NCBI RefSeq assembly: GCF_000621205.1
Contig: NZ_JHYY01000013.1
Location: 62,001-126,000 of the forward strand
DNA: 64,000 bases
DNA from: Halotalea alkalilenta DSM 17697
GTDB lineage: Bacteria; Pseudomonadota; Gammaproteobacteria; Pseudomonadales; Halomonadaceae
Direction of reading: 5' to 3'
Below are positions 50,106-59,798 of the stretch, piece by piece (positions within the stretch are counted from its first letter, which is position 1; the number at the start of each line of letters is the position of its first letter). The position numbers and the translations under genes are program-made. The notes beneath the pieces are model-generated. The model made no database searches, had not been told where the DNA came from, and was given only the letters and a program-made list of their open reading frames with translations.

Positions 50106-51152
50106 TCAGCCGCCGGCGGTCCGCTCCTTGCCCTCGACCGGCAGCTCACCCACCGGGCACTGCGCCACGCCGATGGTGCTGCGGGTGATCGCTTCGACGT
50201 TCTCCTGGGCCTTCTGCGCGTCCGTTACCCAGGTGCGGTAGAACTCGAAGGGGCAGTCAGCGATGCCCTTATCGCCATCGCCGGAGGCGTGCACCCCGGT
50301 GTAGCCGCGATGCAGCAGCTTGAACAGGTGGTTCTCGGACTGGTCATTGGCGCGGGCGTCACGGATCTGGCCGATGGAGAGCTGGGCGTACTGGATGCCC
50401 ATCTCCTCCTCGCCGCATTCGCCCAGGGTGCGGCCGTCGAAGCCGATGATCGCCGAGTGGCCGAAGTAGGAGTAGACGCCGTCGAAGCCGGCGGCATTGG
50501 CCACCGCCACGTAGCAGTTGTTGGCCCAGGCCATGGTCTTGGCCATCAGCACCTGCTGCTCCTTGGACGGGTACATGTAGCCCTGGCAGCGCACGATCAG
50601 TTCGGCCCCTTTCATCGCGCAGTCGCGCCAAATCTCCGGGTAGTTGCCATCGTCGCAGATGATCAGGCTGATCTTGATGCCCTTCGGCCCGTCGCTGACG
50701 TACGTGGTATCGCCGGGATACCAGCCCTCGATGGGGCACCAGGGAATGCACTTGCGATACTTCTGCCGTACCTGCCCGAGGTTGTCGATCAGCACCAGCG
50801 TGTTGTAGGGCGCCTTGCGCGGGTGCTCCTCGTGACGCTCGCCGGTGAGCGAGAACACGCCCCAGGTATTCGCCTCCCGGCAGGCGGCGGCGAAGATGGC
50901 AGTCTCATCGCCCGGCACGGTGGCGGCGGTGGCCATCATCTCGTCTCGGTCATACATGATGCCCATGGTGCTGTATTCCGGGAACACCACCAGATCCATA
51001 CCCGGCAGGCCAATCTTCATGCCTTTGATCATTTCGGCGATGTCGCGGGCATTGGCCAGCACTTCGTCGCGGCTATGCAGGCGCGGCATCTTGTAGTTGA
51101 CCACCGCGACGCCCACGGTGTCGTCGCTGCTGGAAATATCTCCATGACGCAT
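50106..51152 (-). CDS. amiE: Aliphatic amidase
   Basis: A 348-residue aliphatic amidase of the nitrilase superfamily, very similar along its length to Pseudomonas AmiE. It hydrolyses short-chain amides such as acetamide and propionamide to acid and ammonia. The catalytic triad E59 (VVFPEYS), K134 ([10 protein letters not shown]) and C166 ([10 protein letters not shown]) is intact. GAGGAA stands upstream of the ATG. It lies 61 bp after urtE on the same strand and is probably the last gene of the urt operon. The amiC and amiR regulators that control amiE in Pseudomonas aeruginosa are absent. Confidence 0.96.
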   Translation of the reverse strand: MRHGDISSSDDTVGVAVVNYKMPRLHSRDEVLANARDIAEMIKGMKIGLPGMDLVVFPEYSTMGIMYDRDEMMATAATVPGDETAIFAAACREANTWGVFSLTGERHEEHPRKAPYNTLVLIDNLGQVRQKYRKCIPWCPIEGWYPGDTTYVSDGPKGIKISLIICDDGNYPEIWRDCAMKGAELIVRCQGYMYPSKEQQVLMAKTMAWANNCYVAVANAAGFDGVYSYFGHSAIIGFDGRTLGECGEEEMGIQYAQLSIGQIRDARANDQSENHLFKLLHRGYTGVHASGDGDKGIADCPFEFYRTWVTDAQKAQENVEAITRSTIGVAQCPVGELPVEGKERTAGG

Positions 51153-51213
51153 CAGCTGTTCCTCTTTGTTTTTGGTCTGCTTTTGGTCGTAAAAACCGCC
51201 TCGAACGCAATGG

Positions 51214-51903
51214 TCAAACCGACAAGTAGCTGGCGATCTTCTCCTGGTTGGCGCTCTTGCCCTCCTCCTCGTGGATGAACTTGCCCTTCTCGATCACCAC
51301 CAGGCGGTCGGCGATCGACATGGTGAAACTGAGCACCTGCTCCGATACCACGATGGAGATCTTCTTCAGCCGGCGTATCTCGTTGAGGGTGTGGGCGATG
51401 TCTTTGATGATCGAGGGCTGGATGCCCTCGGTCGGCTCGTCCAGCAGCAGCACTTTGGGCTCAGAGACCAGCGCCCTGGCGATGGCCAGCTGCTGCTGCT
51501 GCCCGCCGGAGAGATTGCCCCCCTTGCGGCCGCGCATGTCGCGCAGCACCGGAAAGAGCTCGAAGATCTCATCCGGCACCTTCTTGGTCTTGACCGTCTC
51601 CAGTCCCGACTCGATGTTCTCCATCACGGTCAAACTGGGGAAGATCATTCGCCCCTGCGGGACATAGGCCAGGCCCGCCGCTACCCGCTCATGGCTGGGC
51701 AGCTCGTTCAGCTCGCGGCCGTCGAGCACGATGCTGCCCGAACTGGCCGGGAGGATGCCGATCAGCGACTTGAACAGCGTGGTCTTGCCCATGCCGTTGC
51801 GGCCCATGATCGCCAGGGTTTCATCCGCGGCGGTGGAGAAGTCGATGCCATGAATGACCTCGCTCTGGCCGTAGCTCACTCGTAGATCCCTCACTTCCAG
51901 CAT
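51214..51903 (-). CDS. urtE: Urea/amide ABC transporter ATP-binding protein UrtE
   Basis: A 229-residue ATPase of the branched-chain amino acid/urea importer (HAAT) family. It has Walker [10 protein letters not shown], signature [15 protein letters not shown], Walker [18 protein letters not shown] and a diverged H-loop region ([10 protein letters not shown]) in which the usual histidine reads glutamate-glutamine, as is common in UrtE. It works with UrtD as one half of the motor. It lies 12 bp after urtD. Confidence 0.92.
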   Translation of the reverse strand: MLEVRDLRVSYGQSEVIHGIDFSTAADETLAIMGRNGMGKTTLFKSLIGILPASSGSIVLDGRELNELPSHERVAAGLAYVPQGRMIFPSLTVMENIESGLETVKTKKVPDEIFELFPVLRDMRGRKGGNLSGGQQQQLAIARALVSEPKVLLLDEPTEGIQPSIIKDIAHTLNEIRRLKKISIVVSEQVLSFTMSIADRLVVIEKGKFIHEEEGKSANQEKIASYLSV

Positions 51904-51915
51904 CGCGGTGCCCTC

Positions 51916-52662
51916 TCAATGACCCAGATAGACGTCGATGACGCGCCGGTCCTGCTGCAGCGCCTCCATCGCCCCCTCGGCGAGTATTTTCCCCTGGTGC
52001 AGCACGGTCACCTTGCCGCCCAGGGATTTCACGAACGCCATGTCATGCTCGATCACCACCACCGAGCGACCCTTGGCGATGGTCTTGAGCAGCTGCGCCG
52101 TCTCCAAGCGCTCGCTCAGGCTCATCCCGGCCACCGGCTCGTCGAGCAGCAAAAGCTCTGGGTCCTGGATCAGCAGCATGCCGATCTCGAGCCACTGCTT
52201 CTGGCCATGGCTCAGCAGTCCAGCCTCCTGCTCCAGCTTGTCGTCGAGCTGGATCTCCCGCGCTACCTGGCGAATTCGCTCAACGACCTCCTCGTCGCGC
52301 TTGAAGGCCAGGGCGCCGAATACGCCACGCCCCCGAGGGTAGGAGGCTTCGAGGTTGTCGAACACCGTCAGCCCTTCGTAGATGGAGGGGTTCTGGAACT
52401 TGCGACCCACGCCCTCCCAGACGATGCGGTGCTCGCTCATGCGGGTGAGCTCCTTACCCTTGAACTTGATCGACCCCTCGGTGGCCCGGGTCTTGCCGCA
52501 GATCAGGTCCAAAAGCGTGGTCTTGCCCGCGCCGTTGGGGCCGATCACCACCCGCAGCTCGTTTTTGTCCATGTAGAAGGACAGGCCCTCGATCGCCTTG
52601 AAGCCGTCGAAAGAGACGGTGAGATCCTCGATGGCAAGCAGAAAATCGGTGTTCGAGCTCAT
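51916..52662 (-). CDS. urtD: Urea/amide ABC transporter ATP-binding protein UrtD
   Basis: A 248-residue ATPase with Walker A GPNGAGKTT, the UrtD-type signature LSHGQKQWLEIGMLL, Walker B ELLLLDEPVAGMS and the switch segment VVVIEHDMAFV. FDGFKAIEGLSFYMDKNELRVVIG is typical of urea-importer ATPases. Its ATG overlaps the urtC stop codon by 4 bp (ATGA). A longer open frame exists upstream in another frame, but it runs antisense-like over urtC and has no coding sense. Confidence 0.92.
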   Translation of the reverse strand: MSSNTDFLLAIEDLTVSFDGFKAIEGLSFYMDKNELRVVIGPNGAGKTTLLDLICGKTRATEGSIKFKGKELTRMSEHRIVWEGVGRKFQNPSIYEGLTVFDNLEASYPRGRGVFGALAFKRDEEVVERIRQVAREIQLDDKLEQEAGLLSHGQKQWLEIGMLLIQDPELLLLDEPVAGMSLSERLETAQLLKTIAKGRSVVVIEHDMAFVKSLGGKVTVLHQGKILAEGAMEALQQDRRVIDVYLGH

Positions 52663-53813
52663 CGCCGTCCCTCCGTGGCGCTGTCCTGCGGTAGAGAGGA
52701 CGGGGGCGGCGGTGGTGCACGGCGCGAACCCTTGAGCCTTGAGAGCACCCGCTTGCCGTAGCGCTGGTAGACGCTGGCAAGCCCATAGGGCAGCACCAGC
52801 ACCACCAGGATGAACACCGTGCCGATCATCACCTGCCACAGCTGGGGATAGGCTTCGGCGAACAGGGTCTTGGCGTAGCTGACCAGCAGCGCGCCGTAAA
52901 CCCCGCCGAGCAGCGACAGGCGACCGCCCACGGCGGCGAAGATGACGAACTCGATGGAGGGCACGATGCCAACGAAGGAGGGCGACATGAAGCCGACCTG
53001 GAGGGTGAACATCGCCCCCCCGATCCCCGACATGAACGCCGCCAGGCAGAAGATGAAGATCTTGAAATCGGCCACGTCGTAGCCGGAGAAACGCACCCGG
53101 TCCTCGCGGTCGCGAAGCGCAGTGAGAATGCGCCCGTACTTGCCGTTGAGCACCCAGCGCCCAAGCAGCACGCAGCCGATCAGAAGCACTGCGTTGAGGT
53201 AATAGAACAGGTACTGGGCGGACTCGTCGCGAATGTCCCAGCCCTTGAGCGTGCGCAGGTCGGTGATGCCGTTGATGCCCCCGGTATAGCCCTGCTGGCC
53301 GACGATCAGGATGGTCAGCACCACCGCCAGCGCCTGGGTGATGATGGCGAAGTAGACGCCGCTGACCCGGCGCTTGAACATCGCATAGCCGATCACGAAG
53401 GCGAATGCGGCCGGCAGTACCAGCACCGCGACCAGGGTGAAGGCCAGGCTTTCGAACGGCACCCAGAACCACGGCAGCTCGGTGATCCGGTTCCAGTCCA
53501 TGAAGTCGGGAATCCCCGGCGTGGTCTGGATGCGGGTGCTCTCTGGATCGGAGGCCTCGAGCTTGAGGAACATCGCCATGGCGTAGCCACCGACGCCGAA
53601 GAAGATCCCCTGGCCGAGGCTCAGGATGCCGCCGTAGCCCCAGCACAGCACCAGCCCGACGGCGACGAAGGCATAGGTCAGGTAGCGCCCGGCCAGGTTC
53701 AGCCGGTAGAGATCCAGCAGTGCCGGCATCGCGACCAGCAGCACCGCCGCCAGGATCAGGATGCCGAGGGGGCCGCCGTGGCGGCCGCGGAGAAAACCGG
53801 GAAGCTTGATCAT
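52659..53813 (-). CDS. urtC: Urea/amide ABC transporter permease UrtC
   Basis: A 384-residue inner-membrane permease of the LivM/UrtC type with eight to ten membrane spans. Segments such as YLTYAFVAVGLVLCWGYGGILSLGQGIFFGVGGYAMAM, YFAIITQALAVVLTILI, TALRDREDRVRFSGYDVADFKIFIF and SPSFVGIVPSIEFVIFAAVGGRLSLLGGVYGALLV match urea and short-chain amide importers. AGGAG lies upstream of the ATG. It follows urtB by 15 bp and overlaps urtD. Confidence 0.93.
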   Translation of the reverse strand: MIKLPGFLRGRHGGPLGILILAAVLLVAMPALLDLYRLNLAGRYLTYAFVAVGLVLCWGYGGILSLGQGIFFGVGGYAMAMFLKLEASDPESTRIQTTPGIPDFMDWNRITELPWFWVPFESLAFTLVAVLVLPAAFAFVIGYAMFKRRVSGVYFAIITQALAVVLTILIVGQQGYTGGINGITDLRTLKGWDIRDESAQYLFYYLNAVLLIGCVLLGRWVLNGKYGRILTALRDREDRVRFSGYDVADFKIFIFCLAAFMSGIGGAMFTLQVGFMSPSFVGIVPSIEFVIFAAVGGRLSLLGGVYGALLVSYAKTLFAEAYPQLWQVMIGTVFILVVLVLPYGLASVYQRYGKRVLSRLKGSRRAPPPPPSSLPQDSATEGRR

Positions 53814-53828
53814 CGCAAGAGTGCTCCT

Positions 53829-54749
53829 TTAGCGCCGGACCTTGCTGGCCACCAGCCCTTCCGGGCGAAGCAGCAGGATGACGATCACCGTCAGCAGGGT
53901 GAGCACCTTGGCCATCGATCCGCCCATGAAGAACTCCATCACCGATTGGGCCTGGGCGATGGAGAAGGCCGAGGCGATGGTGCCGATCAGGCTGCCCGCG
54001 CCGCCGAAGACCACCACCAGGAAAGTGTCGACGATGTAGAGCGATCCACTCGTCGGCCCGGTGGAGGAGATGGTGGTGAATGCCGCTCCAGCGATACCGG
54101 CGATGCCGCAGCCGATCGCGAAGGTCATGCGGTCGACCCGCTTGGTATTGATCCCCACCGCGCCGCTCATCTCGCGGTTGGCGGTGGTGCATCGCACCCT
54201 CAGCCCCCAGCGCGAGCGATAGAGGAACCACCACACCGCGGCGGTGACCAGCACGGTGAGCAGCATGATCGCCAGGCCGTTCAGCGGGATGTCGATGATC
54301 ATCGTCGGGCGATAGGAACCGCGCAGCCAGTCCGGTACCGGCACGCTCACTTCACGGGCACCGAACGCCGAGCGAAAGCCCTGCTGCATGATCAGCGCCA
54401 GCCCCCAGGTGGCCAGCAGGGTATCCAGCGGCCGGTGATAGAGATGTCGGATCAGAAGCCACTCGATCAGATAGCCGGCCACGAAGGCGGCGAGGAACGC
54501 CACTGGAATGGCCAGCAGCACCGCGATATCCGTGCCCGCCGGCAAATGGCGCAGGGCGCCGGAGAGCAGGTAGGAGGCATAGGCACCGATCACCATGAAC
54601 TCGCCATGGGCCATGTTGATCACCCGCATCTGGCCATAGATGATCGCCAGCCCCAGTGCCATCAGCAGCAGCACGCTGAAGAAGCTCAATCCAGCGAAGC
54701 CTTGCATGACGAAGATGGCGGTTAGATCTTGCGCGCTGAATCCACCCAT
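53829..54749 (-). CDS. urtB: Urea/amide ABC transporter permease UrtB
   Basis: A 306-residue LivH/UrtB-type permease with about eight spans. Typical segments are LLLMALGLAIIYGQMRVINMAHGEFMVIGAYASYLL, LDTLLATWGLALIMQQGFRSAFG, VRCTTANREMSGAVGINTKRVDRMTFAIGCGIAGIAGA and VVFGGAGSLIGTIASAF. A strong GGGGGAAG precedes the ATG. A hairpin lies in the 88-bp gap to urtA. Confidence 0.93.
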   Translation of the reverse strand: MGGFSAQDLTAIFVMQGFAGLSFFSVLLLMALGLAIIYGQMRVINMAHGEFMVIGAYASYLLSGALRHLPAGTDIAVLLAIPVAFLAAFVAGYLIEWLLIRHLYHRPLDTLLATWGLALIMQQGFRSAFGAREVSVPVPDWLRGSYRPTMIIDIPLNGLAIMLLTVLVTAAVWWFLYRSRWGLRVRCTTANREMSGAVGINTKRVDRMTFAIGCGIAGIAGAAFTTISSTGPTSGSLYIVDTFLVVVFGGAGSLIGTIASAFSIAQAQSVMEFFMGGSMAKVLTLLTVIVILLLRPEGLVASKVRR

Positions 54750-54800
54750 GGTGGCTTCCCCCTGTAGCAGGCAGCGTTAGGCGAAACGTCTCGGTGGGCC

Positions 54801-54822
54801 GCGGCGACGCGGGGGTCGCCGC
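54801..54822. repeat. Hairpin between urtA and urtB
   Basis: GCGGCGAC (54801-54808) and GTCGCCGC (54815-54822) form an 8-bp GC-rich stem with a 6-base loop, 15 bases after the urtA stop on the minus strand, without a T-run. As at mtlE, such a hairpin after a binding-protein gene may raise its share of the mRNA. Confidence 0.55.
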
Positions 54823-54837
54823 AGGCAGGGGCGCGGC

Positions 54838-56088
54838 TTACTGATAGCCTTCCGGGAAAGGATTGGGCTCGATCGGCTCGGACTCCCAGACCACCGTCGC
54901 CTGGCCATCATTGTTCCAGCGCCCGATCCGGGTCTGGCTCCATAGGTGACGATTCGGGTGCACCTTGACGTAGCCTTCGGGCGCGGTGGTCAGCTCGATG
55001 TCGGCCATGGCGGCGGAGACCGCATCGATGTCGAAGCTGCCGGCCTTCTCCACCCCGGCCTTCCAAAGCCAAGGGCCGAGATAGGCGGCCTGGGTCACGT
55101 CGCCGATCACGCTATCCTCGCCCCAGCGCTGCTTGAAGGCTTCGACGAAGGCGGCGTTGTTGTCGTTGTCGAGGCTCTGGAAGTACTTCATCGAGGAGAA
55201 GAAGCCCTCGACGTTCTCACCGCCGATGCCCAGCACCTCGTCCTCGGTGACAGAGATGGTCAAAAGCTTCTGGTTCTCGGCGTTGATCCCGGCGGCATTG
55301 AGCTGGCGGAACCACGCCACGTTGCTGCCGCCGACCACGGCGGCGAAGATCACGTCGGGATTGCGCAGCCGGATGCGGTTGATGTTGGAGCCGAAGGAGG
55401 TGTGGCCGAGGGGTGCGTAGTCCTCGCCCAGCACCTCGCCGCCGAGCACGTCCTCGATGTGGATGCGCGCGATCTTCATCGACGTGCGCGGCCAGATGTA
55501 GTCGGAGCCGATCAGGTAGAAAGTGCGAGCGCCCTGCTCGTTCCATGCCCAGTCGATGCCGGCGAGGATCTGCTGGGTGGCTTCCTGGCCGGTGTAGATC
55601 ACGTTGGGAGACTGTTCGAGCCCTTCATAGAAGGTCGGGTAGTAGAGCAAGCCGTTCTCACGCTCGAGCACCGGCAGCATCGCCTTGCGCGAGGCGGAGG
55701 TCCAAGCGCCGAAGATCGCCGCCACCTTGTCCTGGGTCAAAAGCTTGCGGGTACGGTCGGCGAAGGTCGGCCAGTCGCTGGCGCCATCCTCGATGATCGG
55801 CTCGATCTGGCGGCCCAGCACTCCGCCCTGGGCGTTGATCTGCTCGATCGCCAGCCGCTCCGCCTCCACCGATCCGGTCTCGCTGATCGCCATGGTGCCG
55901 GTCAGGGAGTGCAGGATACCGACCCGTACCGTATCGTCGGTGACCGCAAGGCCGGTGGTATTGATCTCTTCGGTGGGCGAGTTGGCGAGAGCGAAGGTGG
56001 ACAGCGCAAGCGCCACCGGCAGTGCCATCAGTCCCATCGTCAGGCTGCGCCACGGCGTCGGCGAACATGGGTATTGGATCGTTTTCAT
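54838..56088 (-). CDS. urtA: Urea/amide ABC transporter substrate-binding protein
   Basis: A 416-residue periplasmic binding protein of the AmiC/UrtA type. The signal peptide spans about residues 1-35 (LTMGLMALPVALALSTFALA). The mature part shows VRVGILHSLTGTMAISETGSVEAERLAIEQINAQGGVLG, IFGAWTSASRKAMLPVLERENGLLYYPTFYEGLEQSPNVIYTG and EGFFSSMKYFQSLDN, as in urea/short-chain amide binding proteins (UrtA, FmdD). The ATG at 56088 with AGGGGA upstream is preferred to an in-frame ATG 12 codons earlier. It is the first gene of urtABCDE-amiE and diverges from the sensor kinase gene. The neighbouring amidases favour an amide or urea ligand. Confidence 0.93.
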   Translation of the reverse strand: MKTIQYPCSPTPWRSLTMGLMALPVALALSTFALANSPTEEINTTGLAVTDDTVRVGILHSLTGTMAISETGSVEAERLAIEQINAQGGVLGRQIEPIIEDGASDWPTFADRTRKLLTQDKVAAIFGAWTSASRKAMLPVLERENGLLYYPTFYEGLEQSPNVIYTGQEATQQILAGIDWAWNEQGARTFYLIGSDYIWPRTSMKIARIHIEDVLGGEVLGEDYAPLGHTSFGSNINRIRLRNPDVIFAAVVGGSNVAWFRQLNAAGINAENQKLLTISVTEDEVLGIGGENVEGFFSSMKYFQSLDNDNNAAFVEAFKQRWGEDSVIGDVTQAAYLGPWLWKAGVEKAGSFDIDAVSAAMADIELTTAPEGYVKVHPNRHLWSQTRIGRWNNDGQATVVWESEPIEPNPFPEGYQ

Positions 56089-56195
56089 GGTTGTCCCCTG
56101 GTCAGCGTCTTCGATGGGAATCACTCTGAGTCCCTCGGCTAGCCAGTATGGGAACCGCGCCCCGATCGGCCCATGCGGGAAATACTCCAGGCCAC

Positions 56196-56211
56196 TACGT
56201 CATTTGACGCA
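56196..56211. promoter_or_regulatory. Palindromic operator upstream of urtA, shared with fmdA
   Basis: TACGTC-ATTT-GACGCA differs from the perfect palindrome at 49164-49179 by one base in the spacer and one in the right arm; the flanking ACTACGTCATT is also shared. It is about 110 bp upstream of the urtA start, within the 311-bp divergent region 56089-56399, where no other gene or clear element was seen. Confidence 0.62.
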
Positions 56212-56399
56212 TACCGCACCGCACCTTCAGCCCCTAGGCTTCGCAGGTACCCAACGAAGATGCATAGGCGAACTGGAGATACCTCCTGGTCGTTTAATGG
56301 CTTCTGCGATCTTTTCCGCTTATAACCAGGGCGCAGCCTGCACTCGGTCGCAGGCTCCGCGATACGCCCAAGGCCAAGGACAATAACAAAAGCGCCATC

Positions 56400-59300
56400 A
56401 TGCGGAGGGTTGCGACCTTGCCGTACAGAACCGGAAGAGAACGGACCACTACCCCGCAGCGGATCTTCCGTGTCAGGCGAAACTACAACAAGTGGGTAGC
56501 CAACCAGACCCTCGAAGACTTCGCCCTGCGCTTCACCGCCAAATCGGCGCGCCGCTGGTCCATTGGACGCGTAGCCCATACCGCGCTCGGCGCTATTTCC
56601 TTCCTCGCCCTGGAAGCGATCGGCGGGGCCCTGACCCTCAACTACGGATTCACCAACGCGGTCGCGGCGATCATCGTGGTGAGCCTTGCGATCTTCCTGC
56701 TCAGCCTGCCGGTGAGCTACTACGCCGCCCGCTATGGGGTGGACATAGACCTGCTCACCCGCGGCGCCGGCTTCGGCTACCTGGGCTCCACGCTGACATC
56801 GCTGATCTACGCCACCTTCACCTTCATCTTCTTCGCCCTGGAAGCGGCGATCATGGCGCTGGCGCTGGAGGTGCTGTTCGCCATTCCACTCACCTGGGGT
56901 TACGTGATCAGCTCCCTGGTGGTGATCCCAATCGTCACCCACGGCATCACCTACATCAGCCGTTTCCAGATCTGGACCCAGCCGCTGTGGATCGTCCTGC
57001 AGCTGGCGCCCTTCGTCTTCATCCTGCTGCAGGACCCCGCATCGCTCGGACGCTGGTCGGACTTCGACGGGCTCGACAACGTCGGGGGAGGATTCGACCT
57101 GCTGCTGTTCGGTGCCGGGGCGACGGTGATGTTCGCACTGGTGGCGCAGATCGGCGAGCAGGTCGACTTCCTGCGCTTTCTGCCGGAGCCCACCGCCGGC
57201 AAGCGCCTGCACTGGTGGCTGGCGATGCTGAGCGGCGGCCCCGGCTGGGCGATCGTCGGCGCGATCAAGGCCCTGGCCGGCTCGTTTCTCGCGGTACTGG
57301 CCTTTTCCCATGGGCTGTCACGCAGCGAAGCCCAGGAGCCGATGCACATGTACCTGGTGGCCTTCGGCCACATCACCTCCCACCCCGCCACGCTGATGGC
57401 GATGGCCGGCATCTTCGTGGTGCTCTCGCAGCTCAAGATCAACGTCACCAACGCCTACGCAGGCTCGATCGCCTGGTCGAACTTCTTCTCGCGCCTCACC
57501 CACAGCCATCCGGGTCGCGTGGTGTGGCTGGTGTTCAACGTGATGATCGCCCTGGTGCTGATGGAGATCGGCATCTACCGCGCCTTCGAAGCCATCCTCG
57601 GCACCTACTCGATGGTAGCGATGGCCTGGATCGGCTCGCTGGTGGCGGACCTGGTGATCAACAAGCCGCTGGGGCTGAGCCCCAAGCACATCGAGTTCAA
57701 GCGCGCCTACCTCTTCGATCTCAATCCGGTGGGCTTCGGTTCGATGCTGCTGGCCACGGCCGTAGCCCTGGCGGCACGCCTGGGCCTGTGGGGAGAGGTA
57801 CCGGCGGCGCTGGCCTCCTTCCTGGCGCTGCTCACCGCCTTCATCGCCGCTCCGGCCATCGCGCTCCATACCCGCGGGCGCTATTACATCGCCCGCACCC
57901 CGGAGCCGGCCACCGCCACCCGGGGCCGCCCGTGCTGCATCTGCGAGCACCACTTCGACGACGAAGACATGGCCTTCTGCCCGGCCTACAACAGCCCGAT
58001 CTGTTCGCTGTGCTGCTCGCTGGACGCACGCTGCAACGATGCCTGCAAGCAGCATGCGGGTTTCCAGCAGCAGCTGATTGACTGGCTGGGCATGGCCCTG
58101 CCGCAACGAGCGCTCCAACACATCAATTCGAGGATCGGACACTTCATCAGCCTGCTGATGCTGATCATCCTGGTGATCGCAGGCTTCTTCGCTCTGGTCT
58201 TCTACCAGCTCCCCGCCACGTCGCCGGAGGTGAGCGAACTGATGATCGCCACCCTGGCGAAAGTCTTCGCCATTCTGGTGATCATCAGCGGCGTGGTGGC
58301 CTGGCTGTTCGTGCTCGCCCACGAGAGCCGGGTGGTCGCCCAGGAGGAGTCCCATCGACAAACCCGGATGCTGATGGCGGAGATCAAGGCCCATGAGAAA
58401 ACCGATCTCGCCCTGCAAAAGGCCAAGGAGTTGGCGGAAGCCGCCAATCAAGCGAAGAGCCGCTACCTCACCGGGCTCAGCCACGAGCTCCGGTCACCCT
58501 TGAATGCCGCTTTCGGCTACGCCCAGCTGCTGGAGCACGACCCGCTGATTCCCGAACATCGCCGGGAGGCGGTGGCCGCCATCCGCCGCAGTACGGGGCA
58601 TCTCTCGGATCTCATCGAGGGGCTGCTGGAGATATCCAAGATCGAGGCCGGGCGCCTGGAGCTCTATCGCAACCGGGTCCGGGTACGGTCGCTAATCGAC
58701 GAGCTGGTGGCGATGTTCCGCCTGCAGGCGCAGGAAAAAGGCATCGGCTTCGAATTCCACCACCAGGGGAGCATTCCCGAATGGGTCACCACCGATGAAA
58801 GGCGTCTGCGCCAGATTCTGATCAACCTGCTTTCCAATGCGATCAAGTTCACCAACCAGGGCAAAGTGACGCTGAGCTTCCGCTACCGCAATCAGGTGGC
58901 GGAGTTCACCGTCAAGGACACCGGGATAGGGATCGCCGAGGAGGACATGCAGCGCATCTTCCGACCGTTCGAGCGGATTCGTAAGCCCGGGGTACCGGCG
59001 GTTAGCGGCACCGGGCTGGGACTCACCATCACCCAGCTACTGACCGGGATCATGGGCGGCGACCTGCAGGTCTCGAGCCAGCCCGGCAAGGGCAGCGAGT
59101 TCCGCCTTTCGGTGATGCTCTCGAGCGTCACCCAAGGGACGCAGCCACGAGCGTCGGATCGCCCTATCGACGGCTACGACGGCGAGCGCAAAACGCTGCT
59201 GGTGATCGACGACGACCCTACCCATCGAGGCCTGATCAGCGACATGCTGACCCCGCTGGGATTCCAGGTCATCGAAGCGCCGGATGGCCGCTGCGGCCTG

Positions 59301-59798
59301 GATCTGGCACTGCACAACCCGCCGGACCTGGTGCTGATGGATGTGGCCATGCCGCAAATGAACGGCTGGCAAACCGCGCGATTGCTGCGCCGGCAGGGAT
59401 ACCGCGCGCCCTTGGTGATGATCTCCGCGAGCGCGCGGGAAAATCACGCCGCGGCCCTGTCCCAAGGGCTGCACGACGACTACCTGATCAAGCCGTTCAA
59501 GCTGGGGGCACTGCTCGACACCTTGGCCCGGCAGCTCGAGCTGGGCTGGACCCATCGGTACGAACGCCACACCGCCCCCGCCGGCCTCACGCTCGAGGAG
59601 GTGCGGGAGCTCGACGGCGATCTACGTGACGAACTAATCGCGCTCGCCGAGATCGGTCATCTGCGCGGATTGCGAGAGCGCCTGCTGCAAGCGCGCCAGA
59701 GTGGGCTGATTCCCGCACCGCTGGCGATGTCCCTCGAGTCGGCGATGAACCGATTCGATTTCCATGAACTGATACGACTACTGGAGTCGCACCAATGA
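56400..59798 (+). CDS. Hybrid histidine kinase with NCS1-permease-like sensor domain
   Basis: An 1132-residue protein. Residues about 50-500 resemble an NCS1 (cytosine/allantoin-type) permease with about 12 membrane spans (TALGAISFLALEAIGGALTLNYGF, SQLKINVTNAYAGSIAWSNFFSR). A cysteine-rich stretch follows at 511-549 (CCIC, CPAYNSPICSLCC, CNDAC), then two more spans (about 580-640), HisKA with H695 (GLSHELRSPLN), HATPase (to about 905; TGIGIAEED, GTGLGLTITQ), a receiver with D981 (LVLMDVAMPQMNG), and a C-terminal helical module. A transporter-like domain probably senses the substrate. ATG 56400 lacks a good ribosome site, while GGAGG at 56404-56408 would favour a TTG at 56418. It overlaps the regulator gene by 4 bp and diverges from urtA. 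Confidence 0.9.
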   Translation: MRRVATLPYRTGRERTTTPQRIFRVRRNYNKWVANQTLEDFALRFTAKSARRWSIGRVAHTALGAISFLALEAIGGALTLNYGFTNAVAAIIVVSLAIFLLSLPVSYYAARYGVDIDLLTRGAGFGYLGSTLTSLIYATFTFIFFALEAAIMALALEVLFAIPLTWGYVISSLVVIPIVTHGITYISRFQIWTQPLWIVLQLAPFVFILLQDPASLGRWSDFDGLDNVGGGFDLLLFGAGATVMFALVAQIGEQVDFLRFLPEPTAGKRLHWWLAMLSGGPGWAIVGAIKALAGSFLAVLAFSHGLSRSEAQEPMHMYLVAFGHITSHPATLMAMAGIFVVLSQLKINVTNAYAGSIAWSNFFSRLTHSHPGRVVWLVFNVMIALVLMEIGIYRAFEAILGTYSMVAMAWIGSLVADLVINKPLGLSPKHIEFKRAYLFDLNPVGFGSMLLATAVALAARLGLWGEVPAALASFLALLTAFIAAPAIALHTRGRYYIARTPEPATATRGRPCCICEHHFDDEDMAFCPAYNSPICSLCCSLDARCNDACKQHAGFQQQLIDWLGMALPQRALQHINSRIGHFISLLMLIILVIAGFFALVFYQLPATSPEVSELMIATLAKVFAILVIISGVVAWLFVLAHESRVVAQEESHRQTRMLMAEIKAHEKTDLALQKAKELAEAANQAKSRYLTGLSHELRSPLNAAFGYAQLLEHDPLIPEHRREAVAAIRRSTGHLSDLIEGLLEISKIEAGRLELYRNRVRVRSLIDELVAMFRLQAQEKGIGFEFHHQGSIPEWVTTDERRLRQILINLLSNAIKFTNQGKVTLSFRYRNQVAEFTVKDTGIGIAEEDMQRIFRPFERIRKPGVPAVSGTGLGLTITQLLTGIMGGDLQVSSQPGKGSEFRLSVMLSSVTQGTQPRASDRPIDGYDGERKTLLVIDDDPTHRGLISDMLTPLGFQVIEAPDGRCGLDLALHNPPDLVLMDVAMPQMNGWQTARLLRRQGYRAPLVMISASARENHAAALSQGLHDDYLIKPFKLGALLDTLARQLELGWTHRYERHTAPAGLTLEEVRELDGDLRDELIALAEIGHLRGLRERLLQARQSGLIPAPLAMSLESAMNRFDFHELIRLLESHQ

